This document shows positions 10,053 to 21,719 of a stretch of 64,000 nt of DNA, piece by piece. Position numbers and translations under genes: made by a program. Within the stretch, counting starts at the first letter, position 1; every line of letters begins with the position of its first letter. Where the stretch lies: positions 248,001-312,000 of the forward strand of contig JAKCOZ010000009.1 in the NCBI GenBank assembly GCA_022605955.1. Reading direction: 5' to 3'. A model generated the notes under the pieces. It saw only the letters and a program-made list of their open reading frames with translations, was not told where the DNA came from and did no database searches. The DNA comes from Rallus limicola. Taxonomy: Eukaryota > Chordata > Aves > Gruiformes > Rallidae.

Positions 10053-10277
10053 CCCCTGCCCCTCCTGGAGCGGTTCCAGTTTCTTCTAGGAGGAGGTCAT
10101 TCAGAAAAAGGAAAAGGGACGCAGAGCAGTGCAGGAGCCCTTCAAGGTTTGTGAACCATAAATCCCTCTGGGAGTGGCCAGAGCTGCTGGACAATGGTGC
10201 TAGCCCCAGGCCACCCTGTGCCTGTGGCCCTGGCCCTGGCCCTGGCCTGACTTTCCAGTGCCCTGGAGACTGACTGG

Positions 10278-10438
10278 GGATGCCCCGTCCCACCACGTCT
10301 CCTTACAAAGTGTCCCGATCTCTCTGCAGTGGCATCAGATGTCAGAACTGGCTAAGCAGCACACTGAGGCCAAGAAGGTACTGACTGCGGACAGGAGTCC
10401 GCAGGGATGGGGGATCAACATGATTGTGGAGGAAAGCC
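10278..10438 (+). pseudogene. Stray exon D fragment of coiled-coil gene
   Basis: Near-copy of 12378-12525, covering the end of intron C, exon D (10330-10377, one codon changed from Glu to Gln) and the following donor. No other exon of the gene is next to it. It contains an 8-base insertion that makes a perfect hairpin (10385-10404). It marks a small rearrangement behind the olfactory receptor gene. Confidence 0.8.
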
Positions 10439-10627
10439 ACAATTTAATGGAACGTGAAGTGTACTATGACTAGAAAACCTCCACCGGCTGAAAAGAATCT
10501 TCAGACATGTAATTGCTTCAGTTTTAATAGGTGTGTGTAGCCTATTTCCCAAATGAATTTGCTGTCTCTCTGCAATATCGCCAAACCCAAGAACTTAAAA
10601 AACACTAGTCAGCATCCAACACTCTTG
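10439..10627. other. Short spacer, no gene
   Basis: Nothing recognised. It ends at the L1-specific junction where TCTTGATA passes into the head block. The second long unit continues from the same TCTTGATA into different sequence. Confidence 0.6.
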
Positions 10628-11730
10628 ATACGCTTTCAGGTACACAAATTGCATAAGCTCTAATCCAGTTAAACCCAAACAAAACCAGAAGAAAAACCAA
10701 AAGCCCACGCTAACCCCACCCCCCAGTAAAACCACCCACCCAACACCTAAGCTGAGCAAAACCAGGAAAAAAAAAGAAGAAAAAACATGACTTACCAAGC
10801 CTCTTTGCTCCTTTTCTGAAAGGAGCCTGAACTAGCAAGAACGACAGCACATTTTAATCCTGAACTGGGCTCGCTCTCTCGTCCTTCTCTTCCCACTTCC
10901 TCCTCCCACTCACCAGCTTCTCTCCAGACCAACAGGCACAAACGCTGACCCAGACCACGATAGGTCCAGTCCAGATAAAGGCGCCGGCATCCCCAGCCCC
11001 GGGGTTACGCGTGACCTTCTCACGGGGAACACCAGCTCCTCAGCTCTCGCCTTCAGCAGGGAAAGAAGAGAAAAAACGAACCTGACAGTTTACCTCCACA
11101 TGCTATTAGCACGGTACTACTTTTTATAAAAAGCAGGTCACCATGAGTGGCCAGTGTATAAATGAAATAGCAAGAAGTGACCTCTGAATGGAACCCTGAC
11201 CCGTAAGACTATTCCGCAGTTAATACTGTTTTGTAAAAGGAAAGGAAAATGGGACGAGGTCCCCTACCTGGATTTACTCTTTTACTCTAGAGAAAAATCA
11301 GAGTGAATAGAGAACGCAAACCCATTAACCAAGAAATGTCTCTTACGATCAACGACAAAAAGCTTCAAGGACCTTGCTCTGCAGGTACAGCTTCCAAAAC
11401 ATGCTGGAAGCATTTGGCATTAAAAGGAATTGACAGAATTAGATATCGCTACCACTCCCCCGATAATCCCTGCTGTACCTTCCTCTGAGCAAGCAAGATT
11501 TCAAATAAGCTAAAACCAGGGGGCGAGAAAAAACAAGAAAAAGAAGAAGAAAAGAAAAGAAACAGGTTACATTTCTGGTGGATACATGAGCAACATTCTC
11601 AGTTTCCAATAAACAAAAGGGAAAATTGGAATTACAACGGCAAGTATAAGGGGAACCACAGGAAAAGGGGAAAACTGGCCCTTCTTACAACCCTGGAATT
11701 CGCAATTTGGAAGAAATAAAAAGAACCCCA
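10628..11730. repeat. Second, 5'-truncated head block in L1
   Basis: Matches 687-1789. The left edge falls inside a three-base identity (ATA) shared by the two parents. This placement occurs only in L1 and makes its downstream gene copy look like that of an S unit. Confidence 0.9.
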
Positions 11731-11746
11731 CCGGCTCCCCTCACAG

Positions 11747-14083
11747 CCATACAGGAGGAGGTGGTGAAGGAAGCCATGCATGAGGAAGCGATGAAGGAAC
11801 AGCTCCGCAGGCTCCGCGAGCGCCTGGAGCGGTCTGCTGCGGAGTCACGAAGGCACAGGGAGCTGCTGCAGACTCTGGTAGGTGTGGAGTTTTCCACTTG
11901 TCCTCAGAGGCTGGGAAGGAGAGCCTGGCCCCTGAGCCCCCCTATTCCCACACAGCGAAAGGAGCAGGAGGAGATGCAGGGTGCAATGGAGCAGCATCGC
12001 GCAGAGGTCAGTGTCCCCTCCTCTGTCAGCCTCACGCAGCAGTGCTGGCCAGGTCTCCCTCAGGGGCTCAGTCCTTGTGTCTGGTGCCTCTTCCCAGAAC
12101 CGCCTCACAGCGAGCGCTCTGGAGTGCAGCCGCCAGCAGCTCCAGCAGCTGAAGGGATGGATGGCCCAGGTGCAGGTGAGTTCACTGAATCAGACAGGTT
12201 GAGGGTGGAGGGCACCTCTGGAGATCATTTTCTGCAGTGCCCCTGCTGCAGCAGAGTCGCTGGGAGCCAGTTGCTCAGGACCATGTCCAGATGTGGACCA
12301 CATCCAGAGTGTGCTTTGGGGGTCCCTTGGTCTGCCCACCGGGCTGGCAGCCCTGGGAAGGAGGGGATGCGAGGGCAAGGATGCCCCGTCCCACCACGTC
12401 TCCTTACAAAGTGTCCCGATCTCTCTGCAGTGGCATCAGATGTCAGAACTGGCTAAGGAGCACACTGAGGCCAAGAAGGTACTGACTGCGGACAGGAGGG
12501 ATGGGGGATCAACATGTTTGTGGAGGAAAGCCCCCACAGAGCGAATATGAGATAGACTCTTGAGCGGGTCCTTTGCTTTTCCAGCTCCTCAAGGACAAGA
12601 TGCAGGACCTCTTAGAGAGAGAGGAGCGCCTCCGAGACCAACCAGCTTGGTGAGTGGACATGGGGCCCTGACCAAAACCTGGTACCATAGGCTGTGGGGT
12701 GCTGAGCAGCTTCAGGCAGACCTCTGCCACTTGCAGACATCTTTCTGGCTCCTGTCTGCCGCTCCAGTCTGCTCTGGAGAGCCGCTGGGCTGTTGCCATT
12801 CACACTATGCTACTCCCTCCAACCCTGCCTGAGTAGCAGTGTTAAACACCAGCCAAGCAAGCTGCCAGCAAAGGCTTGTGGCTTTTTTGTGTGTTTTTAA
12901 ATCGGTTGGAAGCAGCAGCACTGAGGGGAGGTACTGACAGGCTGACTCCTGTCCTTACCTCTGCCGTCAGAGTGGTTCCAAAGAATGCTTCTCAATCCAG
13001 TGATAGGTGCTTTATCCATATAAATATATATGTATCTATATATATCAACAGCAGCACAAAACATCTCTGAGGCCCTCGGGAAAGCATCTCTGCTGAATGC
13101 TAAGCAGTTTGCCGGTGTTGCTCAGTACCCCCAGGCCTGGGATGGGGAGTGGGTCTGTGCCGTGCTGGGATGTGGGGGTGGCTGGTGCCAGCCCCAGCAG
13201 AGGCGGGGCGGCACCCTGGCTCCCTGTCATCCACCTGGGGGGGTCTCATGTCAGCTGAGATCTCTTCTCACAGCCCAGAACCCCATGATTACCCTAGCAG
13301 GAAGAAGAAGGCAAAGACAGATGAAGCAGAGGGGTCGCTGCTGCAAGAGATGGTGGCTGTGCAGCTGGTAGGACAGATCCCACCACTGTGGGCCTTGCCG
13401 GGGGGGAAGGGTCTGCACTGTGCCCGGAGGACACGAGGGCACTGGTCTCAGCGGGGATGAGGGAGCAGGACTGAGTGTCCAACCCTCGTCCCCCTGGCAC
13501 ACCCCAACACGTGTCCCTGCTGTGCCTTGGTCTGTAGGAGAAGCAGCTGGCATCCAGGAGGCACATCATCACTTCTTGGCTGTGGTGAGTTGCCTGAGGG
13601 GGCTTGGGGTGCTGGGACTCTTCCACAGGCAGTGGGATGCCTGTGCCAGTGGTCCCAAGGGCATTAGGCAGCTTTGGACTTGTCTGAGAGGAAATGTTTC
13701 AGTATTGCTGTTCTTCCTTGCTTGGGGGACGCACACATGGGGCCATATTTGGGGGCCCACTGGGGAGGCGAACAGTGGAGCTGAGAGAGATGCACAGGCC
13801 TCTCACTCCAGCCGAGTGGTGGGAGTTGTGCCCGGCACGGTGCAAGGCCCCACCGAGTGGCTTTCAAAGAGGGTGTCTGCAAAGAGCTAAGGCAAGTTTG
13901 CCCCCTGCTCTCCTAATCCCTCTTCTGTCCTCCCCCTCCAGGAGATTTCTTCTGTTCCTCGCCTTTCTCCAGATCATCCTCCTCACTGTGGGCCTACTGG
14001 AGAGCGACATCCTGCAGTGGGGCCTACCACCAAAGATGGCAGCTGCCCTTGGGGGCCACCCAGCAAGGCCCTATTTCTTCTGA
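11747..14083 (+). CDS. Spliced tail-anchored coiled-coil protein gene, copy 1
   Basis: Family not recognised. Eight exons with AG/GT borders join into one open frame: A 11747-11877, B 11956-12006, C 12098-12175, D 12431-12478, E 12585-12649, F 13274-13367, G 13538-13584, H 13942-14083 (TGA). E/F and G/H split a codon 2+1. From the first ATG (11776) the product is 208 residues: a Glu/Arg/Gln-rich region likely to be coiled coil (1-115), a basic cluster RKKKAK (124-129), one hydrophobic span (about 164-181) and a C-terminal tail ending PYFF. The layout suggests a membrane-tethered coiled-coil protein (ER or nuclear envelope is inference). Exon A starts in mid-codon, so upstream exons may exist. 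A TMCO5-type or KASH-type protein is a guess I cannot confirm. Confidence 0.65.
13017..13047. repeat. AT-rich microsatellite in intron E-F
   Basis: Interrupted TA-rich run (ATAAATATATATGTATC and ATATATATC) inside the largest intron. It is repeated in all five gene copies. Confidence 0.7.
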
Positions 14084-14156
14084 AACAAAAGGAGAAACGG
14101 AACAACATGGCAGCCCGGGGGAGCACGAGGGGAATGGGGGAAGCAGCACTAACGAC

Positions 14157-14260
14157 ATGTTTAACAGAACTCATTTTAATCACTAACCAATTAGCAGTTG
14201 TTTAGGTTGCCACGTTTGCAGTCACTCAATAAATGGCTTCACTTAAAATTCATATCGAAT
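14157..14260 (+). terminator. LTR-like 3' end with polyadenylation signal
   Basis: Starts about 70 bases after the stop codon of gene copy 1. AATAAA is at 14228-14233. The sequence aligns with the inverted LTR-like fragment at 8060-7890 and with 15971-16075, so the 3' untranslated region and poly(A) signal appear to come from an LTR. Equivalent signals in the other copies are at 21864, 29500, 37137 and 54640. Confidence 0.55.
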
Positions 14261-15842
14261 TGCGCGTTGCCCTTCGCCGATCTCTGCACTACCCCAGGTG
14301 CTCACAAAAGCTGCTCCATCACTTCCCCTCCTCAGCTGCATGGGAGAGAGGAGATGCAACAAAAGGTTCATCACACACTGATTTGGCTGGTCCTTCCTAG
14401 TCAGGCGGAGGACTCCTCACAGTCTCCCCGTGCTCCAGCATTGGGTCCCACCCACAGGAGACAGTCCTCCGTGAACCCCTCCAACATGAGCCCTTCCCGT
14501 GTAGCTTCACATCATCACCAACTGCCCCAGGTGGGTCACTTGAATGGGATGCAGCCCTTCAGCCACAGACTGCTCCAGCCTGGGTCCTCCACAGCCCTGC
14601 CAGCAAACCTGCGCCAGCACAGGCTCCCTGTGAGGTCACTACCACCTTCAGCATCTGCACATGCTCGAGCATGGGGACGTCTACAGGCTGCAGGTAGAAT
14701 CAGTGTTCCACATCATTCAGCATGGGCTGTGTGGGAACAGCCTCAGTCATCATGGGCTGCGGGGAAATCTCTGCTGCGGGGCTTGGAGGACCTTCTCCCC
14801 TTACTTCACTGACCTTGTAGTCTGCACAGTTCCTTACAGTTTCTTGCTCCATTCTCTGGCAGAAAAAAAGATGCTGCTAATTTTTATTTTCCTACTTAAA
14901 AATATTGTCACAGAGCTGCTATTCACAGTGCTCTGCTCCACATGGCCAATCCATTTTTAATACCTCCCTGCCATATGGCAATGCTGCTGACTGGTTCTCC
15001 AGTTCTAGCAGCCATTTTCTGTGGCACATGGCCCTCTCTCTGTAGCCAACTATGCAAAACTGCAACACTTACCAAAGCCAAAGATAGAGCTCTGGGAAAT
15101 ATGTGGGAGTGAGACTGCCAAGGGGCTTTGCTCTTGGCTCTCCCTGAGAATGGCCACGGCAGGAGCAGCACCTGAGCTTCCGCACCTGAGTGGGAGGCCC
15201 AGGCTGCTGGCTGGGGAACACCCTCTGCTCTCCTCTTTGCTTGCCCCCCCCCTTGGACATCCCATTTCAACCCTTCCCATCCACAGCGGAAACATGTAGT
15301 ACGTACATGGGGAAGATGCACTTGCTCAGCAAAAGACTCCACAGGGAAACAAGGGCAAATGCCCAATGGCTGAAGACCGACCCTGAGCAAAGAAACCAGA
15401 GATGCTGCCCTCCCAGGCGCTGGGAGCCCATGCCTGTGGGCCCCTGGAGCCTTGCTATGATTCCCCTTTATTCCAGTGCTGGGGATCATGGGGGATGGCT
15501 CCACCAAAGATGTGCTCACCCACAGGGACACAGCACAACACATTTATACAGTTTATTATCAGAGTCATTGTTCAAAGTTGCATAGAATGCTGGCTTCTTA
15601 ATATGACCTCTGCTACTGGCTTTCAAGAGCTTCACTTGATCTATATTCTTACTCTATAAAAAACGTCGGTTAACTTTGCTGATTGTTTTCTGCTAGTCAA
15701 GCAGAATAAATCTTTGAAAGTAGAAATAATTTGTGGCCGTAGCATTACTCATTTAAGTTCTATGTGACTTTTATGGGAGCAATAGTTTTCACAGAATTTA
15801 AACCAAACTCTTACACTCACACCCCACCGGCTCCCCTCACAG
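14261..15842 (-). repeat. LTR-type repeat spacer (L1)
   Basis: Dispersed repeat sequence, no gene. Bases 14440-14800 resemble a family of avian LTR-type repeats (recalled, not searched), and a diverged relative lies at 51075-51290. On the minus strand a TATAAA (15548-15543) is followed about 75 bases on by AATAAA (15472-15467), which fits an LTR promoter and R region. The same minus-strand stretch matches 4935-4985. On the plus strand another TATAAA lies at 15655-15660. A minus-strand frame of 206 codons (14923-15543) is broken in unit 3 and is not counted as a gene. Confidence 0.5.
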
Positions 15843-16075
15843 CCATACAGGAGGAGGTGGTGAAGGAAGCCATGCATGAGGAAGCGATGAAGGAACAGCT
15901 CCGCAGGCTCCGCGAGCGCCTGGAGCGGTCTGCTGCGGAGTCACGAAGGCACAGGGAGCTGCTGCAGACTCATTTTAATCACTAACCAATCAGGGGGGTT
16001 GTAAACAGTGTATGTAACCAATTTGCAGTTTTTTAGGTTGCCACGTTTGCAGTCCCTCAATAAATGGCTTCACTT
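15843..16075 (+). pseudogene. Exon A copy fused to LTR sequence (L1)
   Basis: Bases 15843-15970 repeat exon A exactly up to CTGCAGACT. The donor and all later exons are replaced by LTR-like sequence (CATTTTAATCACTAACC onward), joined at a shared ACT. An AATAAA follows near 16060. The frame runs on for five codons and stops, so it could encode a short charged helix without the membrane span. ATG at 15773 is in frame upstream. No evidence of expression. Confidence 0.75.
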
Positions 16076-16773
16076 AAAATTCATATCGAATTGCGTGTTG
16101 CCCATCGCCGATCTCTGCACTACCCCAGGTGCTCACCAAAGCTGCTCCATCACTCCCCCTCCTCAGCTGCATGGGTGCCCTTGAGGGCCACCCAGCAAGG
16201 CCCTATTTCTTCTGAAACAAAAGGAGAAATGGAACAACATGGCAGCCCGGGGGAGGACGAGGGGAATGGGGGAAGGAGCACTAACAATATGTTTATCAGA
16301 ACTCGTTATAATCACTAACCAATCAGTGGGTTACTGACCCTGAGCAAAGAAACCAGAGAAGAGTTAGGCCTGTCTCCTGATGTGTCTTCTCTCAGATGCC
16401 CAGCCATGTGTGTTTCAGTTCCCTGCAGGGAGGTGGAGGCTAAGCCCTACGCACTCCTTCCTGGGGCAAACAGCAGGGCTGTCTGCACTTCTCCTGACAC
16501 TTGGGGCCTTTGGCCAGAGCTCTGGCACAGTGCAGCTCTCCCAGTTCCCCCTTACAGCTAACAGCTAACCTGTCCACACACAGGTTTCTGTGGACAGGGG
16601 ACGACAAAAGCCAGTTGCCCACAGTCCCCTTCCTGCCAGAGTTGAGGCAGGACTGCTTCCAGGGGTGCCCCCTTCTCCTTTCCCATTGCTTTGCTTTACA
16701 GGCCTGCAGTGGGAGAAGAGGAAGCAAGTTTGCCCCCTGCTCTCCTAATCCCTCTCCTGTCCTCCCCCTCCAG
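16076..16773. repeat. LTR fragments and duplicated gene-like blocks
   Basis: Bases 16160-16320 repeat the sequence following the stop codon of exon H, plus an LTR fragment. GACCCTGAGCAAAGAAACC at about 16328 repeats 15383. Bases 16649-16735 recur at 17042-17125 as a local duplication. No gene is supported. Confidence 0.6.
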
Positions 16774-16915
16774 GAGATTTCTTCTGTTGCTCGCCTTTCT
16801 GCAGATCATCCTCCTCACTGTGGCCCTACTGGAGAGGGACATCCTTCAGTGGGGCCTACCACCAAAGATGGCAGTTGCCCTTGGGGGTCACCCAGCAAGG
16901 CCCTATTTCTTCTGA
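16774..16915 (+). pseudogene. Second membrane-span exon H' (L1)
   Basis: Diverged copy of exon H with its acceptor, the same phase and the same TGA, so it remains an open 46-codon last exon. Differences include LLLLAFLQ in place of LLFLAFLQ and LLERDIL in place of LLESDIL. It could be an alternative last exon if spliced from exon G, but it lies 2.7 kb beyond exon H and its poly(A) signal. More likely a leftover of an internal duplication. Confidence 0.65.
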
Positions 16916-17577
16916 AGCAAAAGGAGAAACAGAACAACATGGCAGTCCCCTTGGTGCCAGAGTTGAGGCAGGAGTAGACTGAGCGGAGGCCCTTGCCAGA
17001 TGATGGCCCCGTTGCAGCGGCAGCGAAAGAGGGCGGCACACTGGACTGCTTCCAGGGGTGCCCCCTTCTCCTTTTCCATTGCTTTGCTTTACAGGCCTGC
17101 AGTGGGAGAAGAGGAAGCAAGCTGGCAGCAGCAGTCCCCTGCCTGGGGAAGACCATGCCAGCACTACAGCCCAGTTCTCAGCCTGTCACTCCCCTGGGAT
17201 CAACCTGCCACTCGCCAGTCACCTCTCGGTGGCCATTCTGGAAAGAGGCACAAAACCTCCCTGTGCAGCACGGCTGAATTCGGAGCCCTGCCGCACAAGG
17301 CTCCTGCTTCCCCAAAAGGTCGCTCCATGCGAAGAAGCTCGGCCCGGCAGCCCAGCGACGACTCAGCTCGGCTCTGTGAAGAGCCTGCCCCTTCCTCCGT
17401 TCCATTCCGGCTCCTTGCTTCTTCCGCCCGGCGCAGTCCTGCTCCGCAGCTGCCCTGGTGCCCGTGCCCCGGGGGTCAGTTCCTGAGGGTCGGTTCCTGA
17501 GGCACAATGGGAATGTGTTTTAGAAACTATGGAGTAAAATGTAAAGACAATGTGCAGAAGAAAAGGTAAAAAGCTCA
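16916..17577. repeat. Unit tail with block shared with CpG island
   Basis: Holds the second copy of the 16649 block and, at 17321-17511, a copy of 7443-7618. There GTTCCTGAGGGTCG has been duplicated just before GGTTCCTGAGGCACAATGGG. No gene recognised. The unit ends at 17577. Confidence 0.65.
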
Positions 17578-19382
17578 CTTAGAGGAAGACATCCAGCCTT
17601 CATCCCTGAAGACCACCAGAAGACCCCCTGAGTGTCACTGACCATGCTCTATCTGTGAGGAGTTAATGTAAATGACTTCCTGGAAGTAATTTGCATAACC
17701 CTGCCTTTTCATGAACATGTATAATCAATCTGTATAAATATGAGAAATTTGTCTTTAAATGGCACACACAATCCCCTGTGTCCCCAGCACTGCAGGAAAG
17801 AATACCTGCTTAATAGTCACCAGGGCTAGTGAGTTTTGATTCTGGCTTTTCGAGGCTTCAACAAACACAAGACACTGACAGAAAACACACTGGTTTTCCT
17901 CTCTGGAAAGCTGACCTTCACATCAACTTCTCCCTGTTAAAAATTATTTAGAACTAATTGTGGCCTTCTAAAAAAATCTCTTCAGCACCTCCTTCCATGC
18001 AGTTAGCCAGCAAATGCAATTGTTCTGAATCCTTCTAGTCAAGCTCTTAAGCAGCAGGGTAGTATGGAAGAATGGCTATCATGGCATTCTTCCTTCTTTC
18101 TCCTAAGTAAAACCACTGGATTCATTTTATCTTAATTATCGTAAAACTGCTAGGAATATTGTTGAGAAAAGACTAATTGCTCTACAAAGAAGCTTCTCCA
18201 TTAAGGAAAATAAAAGCTCTGAGACTTCACAAACTACAGGGAAGCAGGCAATGTGGACAAGCCATACGCTTTCAGGTACACAAATTGCATAAGCTCTAAT
18301 CCAGTTAAACCCAAACAAAACCAGAAGAAAAACCAAAAGCCCACGCTAACCCCACCCCCCAGTAAAACCACCCACCCAACACCTAAGCTGAGCAAAACCA
18401 GGAAAAAAAAAGAAGAAAAAACATGACTTACCAAGCCTCTTTGCTCCTTTTCTGAAAGGAGCCTGAACTAGCAAGAACGACAGCACATTTTAATCCTGAA
18501 CTGGGCTCGCTCTCTCGTCCTTCTCTTCCCACTTCCTCCTCCCACTCACCAGCTTCTCTCCAGACCAACAGGCACAAACGCTGACCCAGACCACGATAGG
18601 TCCAGTCCAGATAAAGGCGCCGGCATCCCCAGCCCCGGGGTTACGCGTGACCTTCTCACGGGGAACACCAGCTCCTCAGCTCTCGCCTTCAGCAGGGAAA
18701 GAAGAGAAAAAACGAACCTGACAGTTTACCTCCACATGCTATTAGCACGGTACTACTTTTTATAAAAAGCAGGTCACCATGAGTGGCCAGTGTATAAATG
18801 AAATAGCAAGAAGTGACCTCTGAATGGAACCCTGACCCGTAAGACTATTCCGCAGTTAATACTGTTTTGTAAAAGGAAAGGAAAATGGGACGAGGTCCCC
18901 TACCTGGATTTACTCTTTTACTCTAGAGAAAAATCAGAGTGAATAGAGAACGCAAACCCATTAACCAAGAAATGTCTCTTACGATCAACGACAAAAAGCT
19001 TCAAGGACCTTGCTCTGCAGGTACAGCTTCCAAAACATGCTGGAAGCATTTGGCATTAAAAGGAATTGACAGAATTAGATATCGCTACCACTCCCCCGAT
19101 AATCCCTGCTGTACCTTCCTCTGAGCAAGCAAGATTTCAAATAAGCTAAAACCAGGGGGCGAGAAAAAACAAGAAAAAGAAGAAGAAAAGAAAAGAAACA
19201 GGTTACATTTCTGGTGGATACATGAGCAACATTCTCAGTTTCCAATAAACAAAAGGGAAAATTGGAATTACAACGGCAAGTATAAGGGGAACCACAGGAA
19301 AAGGGGAAAACTGGCCCTTCTTACAACCCTGGAATTCGCAATTTGGAAGAAATAAAAAGAACCCCACCGGCTCCCCTCACAG

Positions 19383-21719
19383 CCATACAGGAGGAGGTGG
19401 TGAAGGAAGCCATGCATGAGGAAGCGATGAAGGAACAGCTCCGCAGGCTCCGCGAGCGCCTGGAGCGGTCTGCTGCGGAGTCACGAAGGCACAGGGAGCT
19501 GCTGCAGACTCTGGTAGGTGTGGAGTTTTCCACTTGTCCTCAGAGGCTGGGAAGGAGAGCCTGGCCCCTGAGCCCCCCTATTCCCACACAGCGAAAGGAG
19601 CAGGAGGAGATGCAGGGTGCAATGGAGCAGCATCGCGCAGAGGTCAGTGTCCCCTCCTCTGTCAGCCTCACGCAGCAGTGCTGGCCAGGTCTCCCTCAGG
19701 GGTTCAATCCTTGTGTCTGGTGCCTCTTCCCAGAACCGCCTCACAGTGAGCGCTCTGGAGTGCAGCCGCCAGCAGCTCCAGCAGCTGAAGGGATGGATGG
19801 CCCAGGTGCAGGTGAGTTCACTGAATCAGACAGGTTGAGGGTGGAGGGCACCTCTGGAGATCATTTTCTGCAGTGCCCCTGCTGCAGCAGAGTCGCTGGG
19901 AGCCAGTTGCTCAGGACCATGTCCAGATGTGGACCACATCCAGAGTGTGCTTTGGGGGTCCCTTGGTCTGCCCACCGGGCTGGCAGCCCTGGGAAGGAGG
20001 GGATGCGAGGGCAAGGATGCCCCGTCCCACCACGTCTCCTTACAAAGTGTCCCGATCTCTCTGCAGTGGCATCAGATGTCAGAACTGGCTAAGGAGCACA
20101 CTGAGGCCAAGAAGGTACTGACTGCGGACAGGAGGGATGGGGGATCAACATGTTTGTGGAGGAAAGCCCCCACAGAGCGAATATGAGATAGACTCTTGAG
20201 CGGGTCCTTTGCTTTTCCAGCTCCTCAAGGACAAGATGCAGGACCTCTTAGAGAGAGAGGAGCGCCTCCGAGACCAACCAGCTTGGTGAGTGGACATGGG
20301 GCCCTGACCAAAACCTGGTACCATAGGCTGTGGGGTGCGGAGCAGCTTCAGGCAGACCTCTGCCACTTGCAGACATCTTTCTGGCTCCTGTCTGCCGCTC
20401 CAGTCTGCTCTGGAGAGCCGCTGGGCTGTTGCCATTCACACTATGCTACTCCCTCCAACCCTGCCTGAGTAGCGGCGTTAAACACCAGCCAAGCAAGCTG
20501 CCAGCAAAGGCTTGTGGCTTTTTTGTGTGTTTTTAAATCGGTTGGAAGCAGCAGCACTGAGGGGAGGTACTGACAGGCTGACTCCTGTCCTTACCTCTGC
20601 CGTCAGAGTGGTTCCAAAGAATGCTTCTCAATCCAGTGATAGGTGCTTTATCCATATAAATATATATGTATCTATATATATCAACAGCAGCACAAAACAT
20701 CTCTGAGGCCCTCGGGAAAGCATCTCTGCTGAATGCTAAGCAGTTTGCCGGTGTTGCTCAGTACCCCCAGGCCTGGGATGGGGAGTGGGTCTGTGCCGTG
20801 CTGGGATGTGGGGGTGGCTGGTGCCAGCCCCAGCAGAGGCGGGGCGGCACCCTGGCTCCCTGTCATCCACCTGGGGGGGTCTCATGTCAGCTGAGATCTC
20901 TTCTCACAGCCCAGAACCCCATGATTACCCTAGCAGGAAGAAGAAGGCAAAGACAGATGAAGCAGAGGGGTCGCTGCTGCAAGAGATGGTGGCTGTGCAG
21001 CTGGTAGGACAGATCCCACCACTGTGGGCCTTGCCGGGGGGGAAGGGTCTGCACTGTGCCCGGAGGACACGAGGGCACTGGTCTCAGCGGGGATGAGGGA
21101 GCAGGACTGAGTGTCCAACCCTCGTCCCCCTGGCACACCCCAACACGTGTCCCTGCTGTGCCTTGGTCTGTAGGAGAAGCAGCTGGCATCCAGGAGGCAC
21201 ATCATCACTTCTTGGCTGTGGTGAGTTGCCTGAGGGGGCTTGGGGTGCTGGGACTCTTCCACAGGCAGTGGGATGCCTGTGCCAGTGGTCCCAAGGGCAT
21301 TAGGCAGCTTTGGACTTGTCTGAGAGGAAATGTTTCAGTATTGCTGTTCTTCCTTGCTTGGGGGACGCACACATGGGGCCATATTTGGGGGCCCACTGGG
21401 GAGGCGAACAGTGGAGCTGAGAGAGATGCACAGGCCTCTCACTCCAGCCGAGTGGTGGGAGTTGTGCCCGGCACGGTGCAAGGCCCCACCGAGTGGCTTT
21501 CAAAGAGGGTGTCTGCAAAGAGCTAAGGCAAGTTTGCCCCCTGCTCTCCTAATCCCTCTTCTGTCCTCCCCCTCCAGGAGATTTCTTCTGTTCCTCGCCT
21601 TTCTCCAGATCATCCTCCTCACTGTGGGCCTACTGGAGAGCGACATCCTGCAGTGGGGCCTACCACCAAAGATGGCAGCTGCCCTTGGGGGCCACCCAGC
21701 AAGGCCCTATTTCTTCTGA
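19383..21719 (+). CDS. Coiled-coil gene, copy 2
   Basis: Exons A 19383-19513, B 19592-19642, C 19734-19811, D 20067-20114, E 20221-20285, F 20910-21003, G 21174-21220, H 21578-21719. First ATG 19412. All splice sites and the frame are intact. The predicted product differs from copy 1 by one residue, Ala56 to Val in exon C (GCG to GTG). Poly(A) signal 21864-21869. Confidence 0.65.

Larger units (their letters stand above)
1..17577. repeat. Long array unit L1 (17.6 kb)
   Basis: First long unit. The window begins exactly at the unit start: base 1 matches 17578, 25214, 32851, 40487 and 57970. The order is head (1-1789), retroviral/CpG/olfactory-receptor cassette (1790-10627), second partial head (10628-11730), then coiled-coil gene and spacer (11731-17577). 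The second partial head is absent from the other complete long unit, so L1 is a recombinant form. Confidence 0.9.

Noticed and set aside
10219..10248. CTGGCC-type short tandem repeat
   Set aside because: Only about four imperfect units near the receptor. Ordinary simple repeat.
11707..12456. 249-codon frame over the first exons of the coiled-coil gene
   Set aside because: It starts at TTG and reads through introns A-B, B-C and C-D. The spliced model explains the true coding parts.
14923..15543. 206-codon minus-strand frame in the spacer
   Set aside because: It lies in LTR-like repeat, is split by a C-run change in unit S2 and has no recognisable domain.
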